Positions 1 to 11,100 of a DNA stretch of 64,000 nt are shown piece after piece. The notes beneath the pieces were generated by a model. The model did no database searches. It saw only the letters and a program-made list of their open reading frames with translations, and was not told the origin of the DNA. The first letter of the stretch is position 1; every line of letters starts with the position of its first letter. This DNA comes from Steromphala cineraria (lineage: Eukaryota; Mollusca; Gastropoda; Trochida; Trochidae). The translations under genes were made by a program, and so were the position numbers. The stretch spans positions 19,905,515-19,969,514 of the forward strand of contig OU744726.1 in assembly GCA_916613615.1 (NCBI GenBank), read 5' to 3'.

Positions 1-628
1 TTGTGTCAGCTGCCGTTTCGGTAAATTTGGTAAATTACTTCCTATTTAATGATGTTTCCGAGGTTGGTCGCAAAATTTTGCAACAAATACAAGGAAAACA
101 GTAAAATTACTTTTAATAATATTGAACTCTGATAATGGATCTCTAAACTTCTTCGTGGCGGCCTGCATTGATGTTTTTTAAATCATAATGAAATAAAGTA
201 TTTCTCGTTAGTTACAGTAAAGATATTGTACATGTAACATCTATGACATTTCTAAATGTGCAGTCAAAATTGTTGCAAATAATGCGAGTACAAGTGGAAC
301 AATTTGATTTCTCTCACAGTCGACGATAAAAGACCAATTTCGAGTTTTCTTGGTTTTACTCAAGGGGAGAAAGTTGGTGTTTAACGCCACTGGGGCAATA
401 TTCAGACAGTAGCGGTATTTTTACTGAAGGAGTAGCGAGTGTAGATACATACATTTTGAAAAAAATCCAATATTCACCTTACTTGTAAATAAGTCTATAC
501 AGTTGTGAATAGTTGAATCAGGCATAAGCAAGTTGCCTCAATGAATGGATGTGCTGCGTTTATATATTACTTATTGTTCACAATTGAAAGCAAGGTCATG
601 TTTACACAGATCGATATATCGAACTTAC
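1..628. other. Partial intron 1 of GST gene 1
   Basis: This stretch follows the gene 1 exon 1 donor on the minus strand. I find no exon-2-like coding (no GQLP...DGK...QS-type motif) and no other gene in it. It is presumably intron. Confidence 0.6.
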
Positions 629-761
629 TCGCTTTCTCCGCAGGCCATGTCTCCTGTGTAAACCTGACATCTTCGTATTCCTGTCCAGCCAATGCAAACA
701 GAAGCCTGGACACCTCACCAAACCCTTTGGCATTGAAGTATTTCAACTTATAGGACGGCAT
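629..761 (-). CDS. Sigma-class GST gene 1, first coding exon only (gene runs off the left edge)
   Basis: This is the first coding exon of a sigma-class glutathione S-transferase. It starts at the ATG at 761 with MPSYKLKYF, where Tyr8 is the family's catalytic tyrosine. It encodes most of the thioredoxin-fold N-terminal domain up to the WPAEK motif (Trp39, Lys43). It ends at a GTAAGT donor (GT at 628-627) in phase 1, exactly like exon 1 of the other seven genes (133 bp). Its peptide matches gene 2 exon 1 at about 37 of 45 positions, so the two are the closest pair in the array. No exon 2 is visible in bases 1-628, so the rest lies to the left of the window. The enzyme would be cytosolic and use reduced glutathione. 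A perfect DR1-type site lies just upstream at 839-851. The family call is firm; intactness cannot be judged. Confidence 0.9.
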
Positions 762-838
762 CGTGTGAAGAGAAGGGCGAGAGTTACCTGAGCTGAAGCG
801 TTCACTTGTAGGTTACCTGTCGCTTGTTTCAGGTAGAC

Positions 839-851
839 TGACCTTTGACCT
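839..851 (-). promoter_or_regulatory. Perfect DR1 nuclear-receptor site upstream of GST gene 1
   Basis: On the minus strand this reads AGGTCAAAGGTCA, two AGGTCA half-sites separated by one base. That is the consensus bound by HNF4, RXR heterodimers and COUP-TF-type receptors. It lies 78 bp upstream of the gene 1 ATG, where a proximal promoter would be. Binding is inferred. The same motif is also common in repeats of this window, so it may derive from one. Confidence 0.45.
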
Positions 852-1325
852 TTGTGCTGGTTCTTTCTCAGCGTACTGATAAGAGGCTCGTGTGTGAACG
901 CGCTTTTTTACGTTGGTTCTCTGTTTCTTAATCCATGGCGATGATGTTATTATTTTGCGTTAACAATAAACTGGTTCATTCCCGGTCCAGGGAGATGTCT
1001 GATTTAATTTTTTTAATTTTTTTCCTCTTCAAGCATTCTCTGTACTAATCCATTAATAACTTTACAAACCTTAAACCTCTCTTAAATTGTGCGTATGTTC
1101 CCATATTGTACTGATAACTTTTCGATGCACACTTATCGGGTTCTTTACACAACCTTGAGATGAACATGAAGTTGATTCGTTCTCGCACGTGCATGGTCAT
1201 TCTTTCAAGCGCAGCTATGTGATTGAAAGCCAATATCCCGCACTGCACGTGCGGTCCACGATTTACCTGTCAATTTAAATATACATGTACATGTTCTTAC
1301 TGAGAAACTTACTTAAGACGTGTGT

Positions 1326-1809
1326 CACTGGCCCTGCTTGATTGGTAACCCGGCGTACTATCAGGCGTACGCCGCAGGAAGTGACGAAACGTGCAAAGCA
1401 CTTTATTGGTACCAATACGCCGGTTTGAAAGACGCGCGAACCCGGCGTATCATGGCGGACAACTATCTTCCGTGTGACATTCCACAACTAATTTTTGTGA
1501 CATGAATACTTTTGATGATAACATATCAAAATTATTATTTTGAATAAAAAAAACAATCATGACTTATTTAAACATTGTACAGTGCATTAAACGAAAGTTG
1601 ATGTTTTATCAATAATTCGAAAAAATGTTAGAATTAAACTTCGTCTGACATGAATAAGATGTTTATTGAAGCTACTTTAAGGTATGCTCATTACTTCCTG
1701 TGTGCATACGCCGATACACTTGATTCAACTTCTGCCTGTTGCAGACCCGGATTATGCCGGACACGTGACAGGCGTATACACCTCTAAGACAAATCAAGCA
1801 GGGCCACTG
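1326..1809. mobile_element. MITE-like element with about 18 bp terminal inverted repeats
   Basis: The left end reads CACTGGCCCTGCTTGATT (1326-1343). Its exact reverse complement closes the element at 1792-1809. The 484 bp interior has no transposase. This fits a non-autonomous DNA transposon; target duplications were not resolved. Confidence 0.55.
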
Positions 1810-2834
1810 ATACATTTGATGAATACGCTGACAATGGGAGGGTTGCATGTTCCAGTCTCCATATCCACACTTTCAAAAGTAAAAACTTCAAATTCGATGT
1901 GTTTTATTAACATATTCTGATAAACCATCGAAACTTGAGAAGACTGTACTATTAAAACCCTTTTAAACCACACTATCACAGAGACAATCGATGAGCAGTT
2001 TATTCACAGGGGATACTACGCGACCTTCAATCTGATATAATTTTTTAAAATATGAGTGAATAATGATTAAGTAAAAAGCGAGCGTTAGCGAGTTCGATAT
2101 CAAGTCATGAGTATTACAAATAGAATAAATGGAATTAAGTTTAGTATTCTGTTTAATAATCGTCAGCATTTTTTGAGCGACATTTGGAAGAGTGGAGAAA
2201 AATAAATTCCGAGTTGGCCGCCATTGTGACGGTGGTGCAAACATTGCGTCATCACAACTACACACCTTTGTGACGTCATATGTACAGCGGTATTACACTA
2301 GTCCATTATTGCTGTATGAAAATAACACTGCAGTATCTTATACGGGTAAGTACCGTATACCGGGAAATTTTCGTGGTTGGTAATTTTCGTGGTTTTCGTG
2401 GGTAGAGCTTGAACCACGAAATTTTCCATACAACGAAAATTTTCCGATGAATTGCATTAAAAATATCTTTACCACTCTCTGTACGACCCATCTAGCTGCA
2501 TGTTTTTTAAAGAAAAGCGCATGCACAAATTTAGGTGCTATTCACTGACAACTGCTAAAAATAGAGCTCTAATTCAGTCGTTTATTGATAGTTTTAAATT
2601 TATACTTTGATAACTTTACTTAATATGTAGCCAAGTGTGATTGGCACTCCTCATTGTATACAAATCTAGTTCTACCGGCAACTAATTCTAAATGAATGCT
2701 TGTTTCCAACATAATTAGCGGAGCTTAACACGTGTCACAACACAATGCATCCGGTCGTAGTTCATGTTCAACAGAGTGTGACAAAGACAAAGAAGCATGC
2801 TGAATTCATACAAATGAATAAAAACTGGATTTCA

Positions 2835-2945
2835 CAGACAGACAGACAGACAGACAGACAAATGTTTTATTTAAGTCTCACCTCTTTAAGATTACAAATA
2901 TATACAAATAGAACACATAGGTTAAGAGCCACCCGTTGAGGGTTA
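2835..2945 (-). repeat. (CAGA)n microsatellite with an adjoining retroelement-like 3' end
   Basis: A 26 bp CAGA run (2835-2860) is followed by about 85 bp. Read on the minus strand, this part ends AAATAAAACATTTG and then runs into (TCTG)n, as a SINE or LINE tail would. Classification is uncertain. Confidence 0.4.
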
Positions 2946-5398
2946 TGAGAGACATTTCACATATCAACTGAAATATTTAATCTGGATCATCAACGCTCTT
3001 CTTCAGCCACGCTACGAGGTTCATTTTGCTAATGTTGTATAGATTAACATGTAATACTGTTTTATATACGTGTAGGTAAAGCGTCAGTTTTATTTGTCAA
3101 AGCAAAAACTGACAGTGAATAAAGTAATACTTTATTGAAACATTGAGTTAGAATTGTCATCTTTGAAACAGGCCGGAAAATGTGATTCGTGTCTTCTCCT
3201 TATACATGTTGAACAAACTAGATCGTTTTATCAATGATATCAAAAGCATTTCGACTGATGACTACTGACCCTACTAATCCGATTGTAATAAGTTGATGGG
3301 AAAGCAATATGATTAACTAACATGACAGTTTAACATCAACACGCTCACAAACACACGATTTAATTTTTTTGACTCACAGGAAATAAATAATGCGTGTGTC
3401 ATATGCACCTGCATACTCGTGCATGTGAAGCATGTGTGTGTTTTGTGTGTATGTATGTTTGTGTTTATTGATTTATAACTGCATATGCCAATTTCAACTA
3501 AGTCCACCAACTGAAGGATTGCTTATATTTTTCAAGCCAATAGATTTCTTTTACGATCGTATTGAAATGTCAAAATAATTTCATACACTTTAGTGATCAT
3601 AGTCTTCTTCCTTATAACGACTTTCATAAAGGACACTACACATATTTTTGAAAGTCAGAGCATTTCGATTATGTTTTAAAATCAAACTTGTATTCTTTTA
3701 AATACTGTAAATTTTATTACAAATGTAGACATATGCTTGTGAAGTACAGCAGATTTTCTTCAAGTACCTCTGAAAATTGAAATACTAAAGGGCAAACTAG
3801 CATGACCTTATATACTTCAAGTGTCAAATTGCATGAAGTCACAACAGATTAAAGTGACATTGCAGAAAAGAGGATTCGAAACCCCCGTTGCTCGGGAACA
3901 TGATTATGTGTCAATTCATTGAAGGCACAAGATAAGGTTGTCAATTTCCCCAATAATCTTATTGATAAAAGAAAGAACTGGCCATGGATACAGATACTTA
4001 GCTAAAATATGCTCTTTGATAATCCTGAAGTCGCCTTTATGGTCATATTAACGAAAAGGTTATAAAGCTACATTTATATAAGTTTATACGAGTTTCTTAT
4101 TTGTGCTTAATATGACAAAATCGATAAATAGATTCAAGATTCAAGATGTTGTATAATGGGTCGGTGGCCCCTTTACGAAATAAACTTGAACCTTGATTTG
4201 TAGAAATGCAAAAGACCCAAAGTAAATATGAGATTACAAAACTTATTACAGTTATATTTTGGGTTTGTTACATTTAATAAATGCTTAAGAAACTGTACGA
4301 TAATCTTGCAAATCGTTAATTTATATCGAGAACTAGTAATCGTTCTATTCGAATGTCTTTCAGTTGAGTATATCAACATTATGAAGGTTTTTATCAGGGT
4401 CAATTCTGAGACGTCATTTTGGAAGATTATTTACTGCAGGCTAAAGACATGATGGTTGGTAGTGTCAAATAAGTAGTATCAGTGTAATGGTAGCTACGTT
4501 TTTTATTATTTAAAACAACATGTATATATAATTATCACGAACAATCTTGTTTTTAGGAAGTTCATAAAATTTATGCGAGGGGATTTGAACTTCACTGAGG
4601 AAATATAATATTTGGTTCTTATTTAAGACACTTGAAATCATGAAATATACATGAACCTTATAGTAAGTACCTTTAACCTATTTGATGAAATTTAATAAGG
4701 CAATGATAGCAAAATATACGATACCCTTGCTGTAGCACTTGAAGGTAGGTCTAGCTTTTGTATTTAAAATTTGATAATTATCACATTGAGCATGATATTA
4801 GAAAGCAATATATATTCGATGTCTTACATATACCATCTTGATATACAACTTTTCAGTTTCCAGAGAGTTAGGTGTGTTCCTGCAAAGAAGGGTTTTTGTC
4901 TAGGGCCATCGCTAGGCTCAGGCAAGGACTTTCCTCAGGTATATTTGGTTTGACCAACTGACGTTTCGCGGTACGCGTCTAACAGGTGCGTGGAGTGTTA
5001 ACTGTGTTACACTCATTATTTGCGAAAAAATCTTGTTTATTAACGTCGACGTTTTGGTTCTTCTGAGATCTTTCTATTACTTCAAATATATTATCAATCG
5101 ATGAGTAATGTCTATAATATTTGGAGGATGTTTGCTTTTCTTGAATAAAATCTTTGTTATTTTCAAAATTTTGATGTAGAAGAGTACATTATCAAGAGTC
5201 GAGCTATGAGATAGCCATGCCTGTATTAGTAATGAAGATGTAACAATGTTATATTTGGGATCATTTATCTCTTATTAGTCATGAAGAGTCAAATGTTCAA
5301 TTTATTGAATTGTCAATCTTTGCATTTTCACCAAATTAGGCTTGTATTTAAGTATTACAAGGAAGAGGATTATATTGAAAATATAAGTTATACCATTG

Positions 5399-5710
5399 AG
5401 ACGCGGGGATCGCGGGGATATATCAGCCTCTAGCTTTGTGCTATGCAACATGCCTAAGGCTGAATGGTATAACGAATTTATCTTACCGAATGTTTAAACA
5501 AACGCATATAATATGAAAATAAAAAGTAAGAAAAACGTTAACTGCGTAAGCACTTTGACTATAGTTTGTTCAAAGCTAACATATCGGTTGATCAAAAGTA
5601 ACCAGCTTGGTCATGTGTTCGAGGGTACATACATAGTACATTTCGAAACGACGAACTTGCACGCATTTTTCATGCTTTTTATGTGCCGGGGTATAAATAA
5701 TTTATCCCCC
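5399..5710 (+). repeat. About 310 bp interspersed repeat, copy 1
   Basis: It begins with a CGCGGGGAT...GATATATCAGCCTCTAGC block and ends near GGGGTATAAATAATTTATCCCC. The same ordered blocks occur in reverse orientation at 20518-20790, with several substitutions and indels. The two are therefore old copies of one element. No coding capacity was seen. Confidence 0.6.
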
Positions 5711-5807
5711 CGCTTAAGAAGGTGATATCAGTACATGTATTCATCTAGGGTGACGTGTACCAATCAGAGGTTGAGATTCTTACATCAGGTAAGATAACAT
5801 ATACTGA

Positions 5808-5868
5808 GACGTTTCGACAAGGTCCATTGTGTCGTAGTCGAGCAGTGTTCAGCTTTTGTCGAAACGTC
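5808..5868. repeat. Short inverted repeat, 13 bp arms
   Basis: GACGTTTCGACAA (5808-5820) and its reverse complement (5856-5868) flank a 35 bp loop. The block is followed by AATAAAGAAGTTATCC. A related phrase (AACAAAGAAGTTGTCATCC) occurs near 59335, so this is probably a fragment of a dispersed repeat. Confidence 0.45.
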
Positions 5869-6025
5869 GCATTACATGAATAAAGAAGTTATCCATATAA
5901 TCCTCAGCATTGTGTCGTAGTAATGTATATACACGATGATTCTATTTTTTGAACGATACACTTTATTCTTTGTCAAATTGTTAAATCTTGAACAACTGAA
6001 ATGCTAACCTCACAAACATATCTAG

Positions 6026-7318
6026 AAACTAGATTAGCGTTTGCGGGATACCGCAAAAGCAGAGCAGCCCCGGAACTTGGGGTTTCGCCTTACCCTGTTC
6101 CGTCTTTTACAGGCCTCACCAAATTGGGAATTTTCTCGTGACCTTGACCTTTGACACTCAAGGTCACACAATCAATAAACACATTTCATTGAGTATAACA
6201 TTATTGTAATGAAATAAAGTGTTAAAAATTAAATTAATCCATTTTCTCCATATATGTTGCTGTGACCTTGACCTTCGACAGTTCGTACCAAAAACTTTTT
6301 GAAAATTTTGTACTTCTCAAGAGATAATATATACAAAATCTAAACTTCATAGCACAAAAACTTGTCAAGTTATTATATTTACAAGGAATTGCAATAACTC
6401 ATATCTCATGACCTTGACCTTTGACCTTCAAGGTCACACAATAATTGAACACTTTTAATTGAGTATAACAATCATGTATTGATTAAAAGTGATCATAGTT
6501 AAAATTAAGCATTTTCGTTAAACCATGCTCAAGTCATGACCTTGCTGTGACCTTGACCTTTGACGGATTGTAGCCGAAACCTGTTCAAATTTTTTTACTT
6601 TTCCAAGGATGATATATACCAAGTTAGAGCTTCATAGCACAAAAACTTTTCAAGTTACCGTGTTTACAAAGAATTTTGCAGTGATTTTATAACTCATGAC
6701 CTTGACCTTTGAACTTGAAAGTGAACATGTCATAATGATTCCCTGGAAGTATTATCATTAAGACATGTTCATGAGTTCTGAAAAGCTAAATGGGATAAAG
6801 TTATACCCAAATTTAGTGCATTTTGTAATAACTCATATCTCATGACCTTGACCTTTGACCTTTAAGGTCACACAATCATTGATCACTTTTTATTGAGTTT
6901 AACAATAATGTATTGATTAAAAGTGTTCATAGTTAAAATAAAGCATTTTCGCTAAAACATGCTTACGTCATGACCTTGCTGTGACCTTGACCTTTGACGG
7001 ATTGTAGCCAAAACCTTTTAAATCTTTTTTACTTTTCCGAGGATGATATATATCAAGTTAGAGCTTCATAGCACACAAACTTATATCGCGTTTACAAGGA
7101 ATTCTTAGCGTGGATACATATTTCGTGACCTTGACCTTTGACCTTGAAAGTGAACGTGTCAAAATCGTTCCCCCGAGGTATGAGTAGTAAATACCTAAGA
7201 GTTCTGGAAAGCTAAGTGGAAAAAAGTTATAGCTAGTAGTACGAGTGCGGCGGCGGCGGCGGCGATGGAAACTTCACAAAAACTGATAGCAGCCCCGTGC
7301 TTAGACGGGGCTGCTAAT
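6026..7318 (+). mobile_element. 1.3 kb repeat carrying nuclear-receptor-site arrays, copy A
   Basis: This copy and 44926-46234 are full-length relatives in opposite orientation. It starts AAACTAGATTAGCG, then has a TTTGCGGGATACCGCAAA palindrome. It ends with a hairpin built on AGCAGCCCCG...CGGGGCTGCT, just after a (CGG)n run at about 7248-7264. At least eight blocks of TGACCTTGACCTTTGAC or close variants recur inside, near 6140, 6252, 6411, 6550, 6699, 6843, 6984 and 7129. These contain extended half-sites (TCAAGGTCA) and, in several, DR1 sites. There is no ORF of note. It is probably a non-autonomous mobile element with hairpin ends. Confidence 0.7.
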
Positions 7319-7411
7319 TAAGCGTGAAATTATCATGTAAAAATCAAATATAATTGTAAACAGGAAAGTCCTCCTCCTGAATTTCGTTTCCAAAAAAAAT
7401 ACCCCGCTCGA

Positions 7412-7750
7412 ATAGTCCCTTTTAATAGGGGCCACAGGGCCACCAAAACTACAATTTCTAATCCTCACTAGTAGAGACATCTGTTCACAAGGTTCCAGCT
7501 TTCTAGGCCTTATGCTTCTACAGAAGAAGATGAACATGGATTTTATGGGCGTGTTCCCTGTTATCCTTATTAGGGGCCATAGGGCTACCAAAGCTACAAG
7601 TTTTAATCTTCACTCGTCAAGGTGTATGTACACAAAGTTTCAGCTTTCTAGGCCTTATGCTTCTGGAGAATAAGTCGAAAAAGAACAAAGTTTCCGGACG
7701 GACCATGCCATGCCATAAGCCCATCGGGCCTTACAGGCCAGATGATCTAA
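7412..7750 (+). repeat. Dispersed repeat, 'CTTTCTAGGCCTTATGCTTCT' family, copy 1
   Basis: Two roughly 170 bp units each contain a TTAGGGGCCA...AGGGC block followed by TTTCTAGGCCTTATGCTTCT. They end in CGGACGGACC and CCCATCGGGCCTTACAGGCC. The same order of blocks recurs at 19742-20092 and 54535-55005. It has no coding capacity. Confidence 0.6.
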
Positions 7751-7845
7751 TAAAAGTTCACTAGTAAAGATCATCAACTGATCTCAGTATTTCGAACTAT
7801 AAATCTAAAATAACAACCATAAGGCATTGCTGTTTTAAGTCCTTC

Positions 7846-7851
7846 TTTATT
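7846..7851 (-). promoter_or_regulatory. Possible polyadenylation signal for GST gene 2
   Basis: AATAAA on the minus strand lies about 280 bp past the gene 2 stop codon. It is the best candidate I saw; no cleavage site can be verified. Confidence 0.3.
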
Positions 7852-8129
7852 CTTTCTTTTCACCAAGGAGGGTGTATGTTTTTACCCGTTTTCATGTTGA
7901 TGACGCCACTCTAGCTCAGACAATGCATTTGAAGCAGTTACTTAATAAGAGCAATACCTTTTAAAGCTTCTCAGCTTATCATCCTTTCTTGAATACGTGT
8001 ATGTATTCCAGGCTATTGGTGAGTTAATACTGAGGTTTTACGTGATTTCATCAATATTTCCGTTATTTATAAATGCGAGAATATGAACATTGTATAACAT
8101 GACATGAATCCGTTCAAGGATCTCCATGC

Positions 8130-11100
8130 TCATCGTTCTGTGACCGGCCTCTTCTCTACCCATGTCTTAATTCTCGGGTTCGAACCCACAGTGTGGTGAC
8201 ATTTCTGTACCAGAGGGAACTTGCTCAAATCGACCAGATCCTTCAGAGTACCGCATATGTCGAATATGGCAACATCACCTAGGCTTATCTGGAACATATT
8301 TTAAAGATTTATGTTTTACAAAATCTGATATTTATTTATATGATGGTTATTTTACGCATACGTCGAGAAGCTTTTCGAGAACATTATTTGAAAAGAATCT
8401 GTTTAAAAAAATTGGATATCGATACAAAAAGAAGGTTAAATTAGAACTATTTTGTAAATTACTTTGATAATCAATAAAGATTATAGAAAATGATTATCAT
8501 TCTTGTGCTTTTTTTAAACCCTTGTATGCGAATATGCTTGTATGAGGAGATCATGTACCGTTCCATCATCTATCGGACACTCTAAAAAGAATAGTGACTT
8601 TGAAAATTATCGCCTTTTTACATAAACATCACTTAAACTTAATCATATGTTTGATATGCAAATTTTAAAATGAGAACAAAACATTCCAACCAAATGATAC
8701 ATGAAAAGGTAGGTTTCTGGTGAGTCAAAGATACAGAACATGACAACGTCTCATTTCAGCAGGTCACAATTAGGCAATTTCTTATCCGGTAGGTTCATCT
8801 GGTATTTAAAATCGTACAGATATATTTAAGGGGTCTTGTCCCTATGGAGGACTAGAATCTAGACTGAGAGTATTACCTGAGCCCCCACACAGTGCCCCGA
8901 CCCCCCGTTATCTGTGAGGATCTTTTCAAACATTGCCAGGTAGCTGGGGAGCTTTACGTCTCGGTTCTCCTGGATCAGCTCAGTCTGTCAACAGAATAGC
9001 ACGTACAATGAGTAGTACATTCAAGGATAGCTTACATAGACATGAGTTATGGGACAAGAATTAATAATATTCTATATAAGTTGTGTATTTCCACTTAAGG
9101 TTATTAATATCATCAACCTCTTTTCAGATATGGTCAAAGATACATTACATACCTTGAGTTTACTAATTTAGTTGGTAAAAAAACAATAATATTTCATATT
9201 TTGTTTCTATGTGAGCATACAATTCATATAAAAATATCGCAAATACTTAAGTTTAGATAACTCGAAAGTTGTGTAGCATGTAGTGGTTTATCCGTGTGTT
9301 TGACTAGTTGCATTGTTTTTGAGAAAAAAAAATCTTGAAGCTTTCTTTATCCGCATTGGAACTTATTTGATATGTGTTATTCAATAATATACTCTGCAAA
9401 TTTTATTTTTAACCCTTTTTTAATTAAACTAACCTTCTTGGTCTCATCTGTCTCAAAGTGAGCCTTCATCAGTGTTTGGTAGATGTCTTGCAGTATTCCC
9501 ATCACCGTATCAATAATCAGAGCTTCGATGTTGTCCTTCCCGTAGAAACCTAGCAAGATACATAAGATGTTTGAGAACTAACATACCCACTTCGATCTTA
9601 ACGTTAACCACACTGAATTATCCTTTAGAGGCATTTGCTATTTTTGAATATATATAAGTTTTGACAGAAGTGCCGACTTCTTTAACTAATTTAAAATTGT
9701 ATGCTATTTTTTTGCCTTAGAAATTCGAAAAGGTTTACTCAATATGTACAGTAGTAATTTAAAAACAGAACGATTTAATTTGAAATCAACTTAAACCAAC
9801 CTTGATTTGATTTGATTCATATGTCCAAAGAACATCGTTGTAACAAGAAACTATGCAAGAGTAAGTTTATTTGTTTCTTATCTGAACATGTCGTTTCTTG
9901 TATAGCTTATCAACCCGGTGTATATTGAGACTCGGGTGATGGTCCATTATATGGAAACTAGATCTATTAGTTATTGCGTTTCTTTATGATGAAGATGATC
10001 TTACCGAAGGTTTTGGCGAGGTACCTCGCTATAGCGCTGCTCTGACAGTAAGGTTTGCCATCTATCTCCAGGATTGGCATAACACCGAAAGGAGTTTCTG
10101 GAACAGATTAGACGGTTAAATAATTGAGATCACCTCTCGTTCAATTTCTTTATTCATAAGATTTTAAAGTTGTTTATTTGACACAAGGCTTTTATGACCT
10201 TTCAAAAGAGTATAATCACTTTGATAATTGCAATGTCATGGATATGTTGCAAGGTTCCATTGTCATGGACACCTTCATTAACATATGTATATCTACATAT
10301 ATACTTATGTATTCACACGTACATAGGCTGGCCTACACGGGACAGAATTCAACTTGAAATTTGAAATAACCAACTTTTATGCTATTGAAGTATTACATGT
10401 ATGTATGTTAAATTTGACTATATATCTCTAAAAGTCTAAAATACCTTTTCAACTGTCAACTCTCATTAGAAATAGAATTGTTTTAGCAGAGAAACTTTAA
10501 GTACATGTACAATTACTGTAGCATTGAGTAAAGAAAAACTACTTTTCTTCTAAATCTTTTATAAACTTTCATATGTATTTATTAAGTTGAGTTTTAACAA
10601 TCATTATGTGCGTTATCAGATAAACTCTTTGGCTAATCCAAAGCAACCACAATTACTAATCTACATTAATTTCAAAAATCCCAAATGGGGAAGACCTTTC
10701 AAAATCAGAGATTGACTATTTCATTCACGGCTATGCGGAAGAATTTGAAGTTGTTTTTTTCTTCTGGTTTTGATAACTTTCTTAGCTTATATATAGCGTG
10801 TTACTTCAAGTTCTTGTTTATACGGCGGCCTTTGCATATATGCAAGTTTGCTTAGGGTAGTATTTATACACACGTATGTAAAAGTATTTTTGCTATGCGT
10901 TCATAGGGGTTTTCTGTCACCTAAGCAGTTGGGTTTTCAGTGCTTACGATACATATCATTCACCTATAATCATGGAGAGGGTAAGACTTGAAACTTTCCG
11001 GAGACACAGTAAATATCCATTTTACGTTAGTGCTTGTCTAATATTTAGCCTGGCCAATTTTAGGGAATGTCGAAGAAACCTGCGATCAAGCAAGTGGTTT

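Larger units (their letters stand above)
762..8129. other. Intergenic region between GST genes 1 and 2, repeat-rich
   Basis: I found no host coding exon here. The region holds a MITE-like element (1326-1809), a (CAGA)n-tailed retroelement end (about 2835-2945), a repeat shared in inverted orientation with 20518-20790 (5399-5710), a small foldback (5808-5868), the 1.3 kb nuclear-receptor-site repeat (6026-7318) and a tandem-type repeat (7412-7750). The stretch from about 2950 to 5390 is AT-rich with nothing I can name. Confidence 0.6.

Noticed and set aside
2835..2860. Regularly repeated CAGA units as a possible CRISPR-like array
   Set aside because: It is a contiguous tetranucleotide microsatellite with no spacers. 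The window is from an animal genome.
7301..7591. 96-codon minus-strand open frame
   Set aside because: It lies within dispersed repeats present in three copies, has no recognisable domain, and the other copies do not keep the frame.
8175..8189. Perfect tRNA box B-like string (GGGTTCGAACCC) with flanking pairs
   Set aside because: It lies inside the last exon of gene 2 and encodes part of the VGSNP segment, which gene 8 also has with different codons. No box A is positioned upstream. It is a coincidence of coding sequence.
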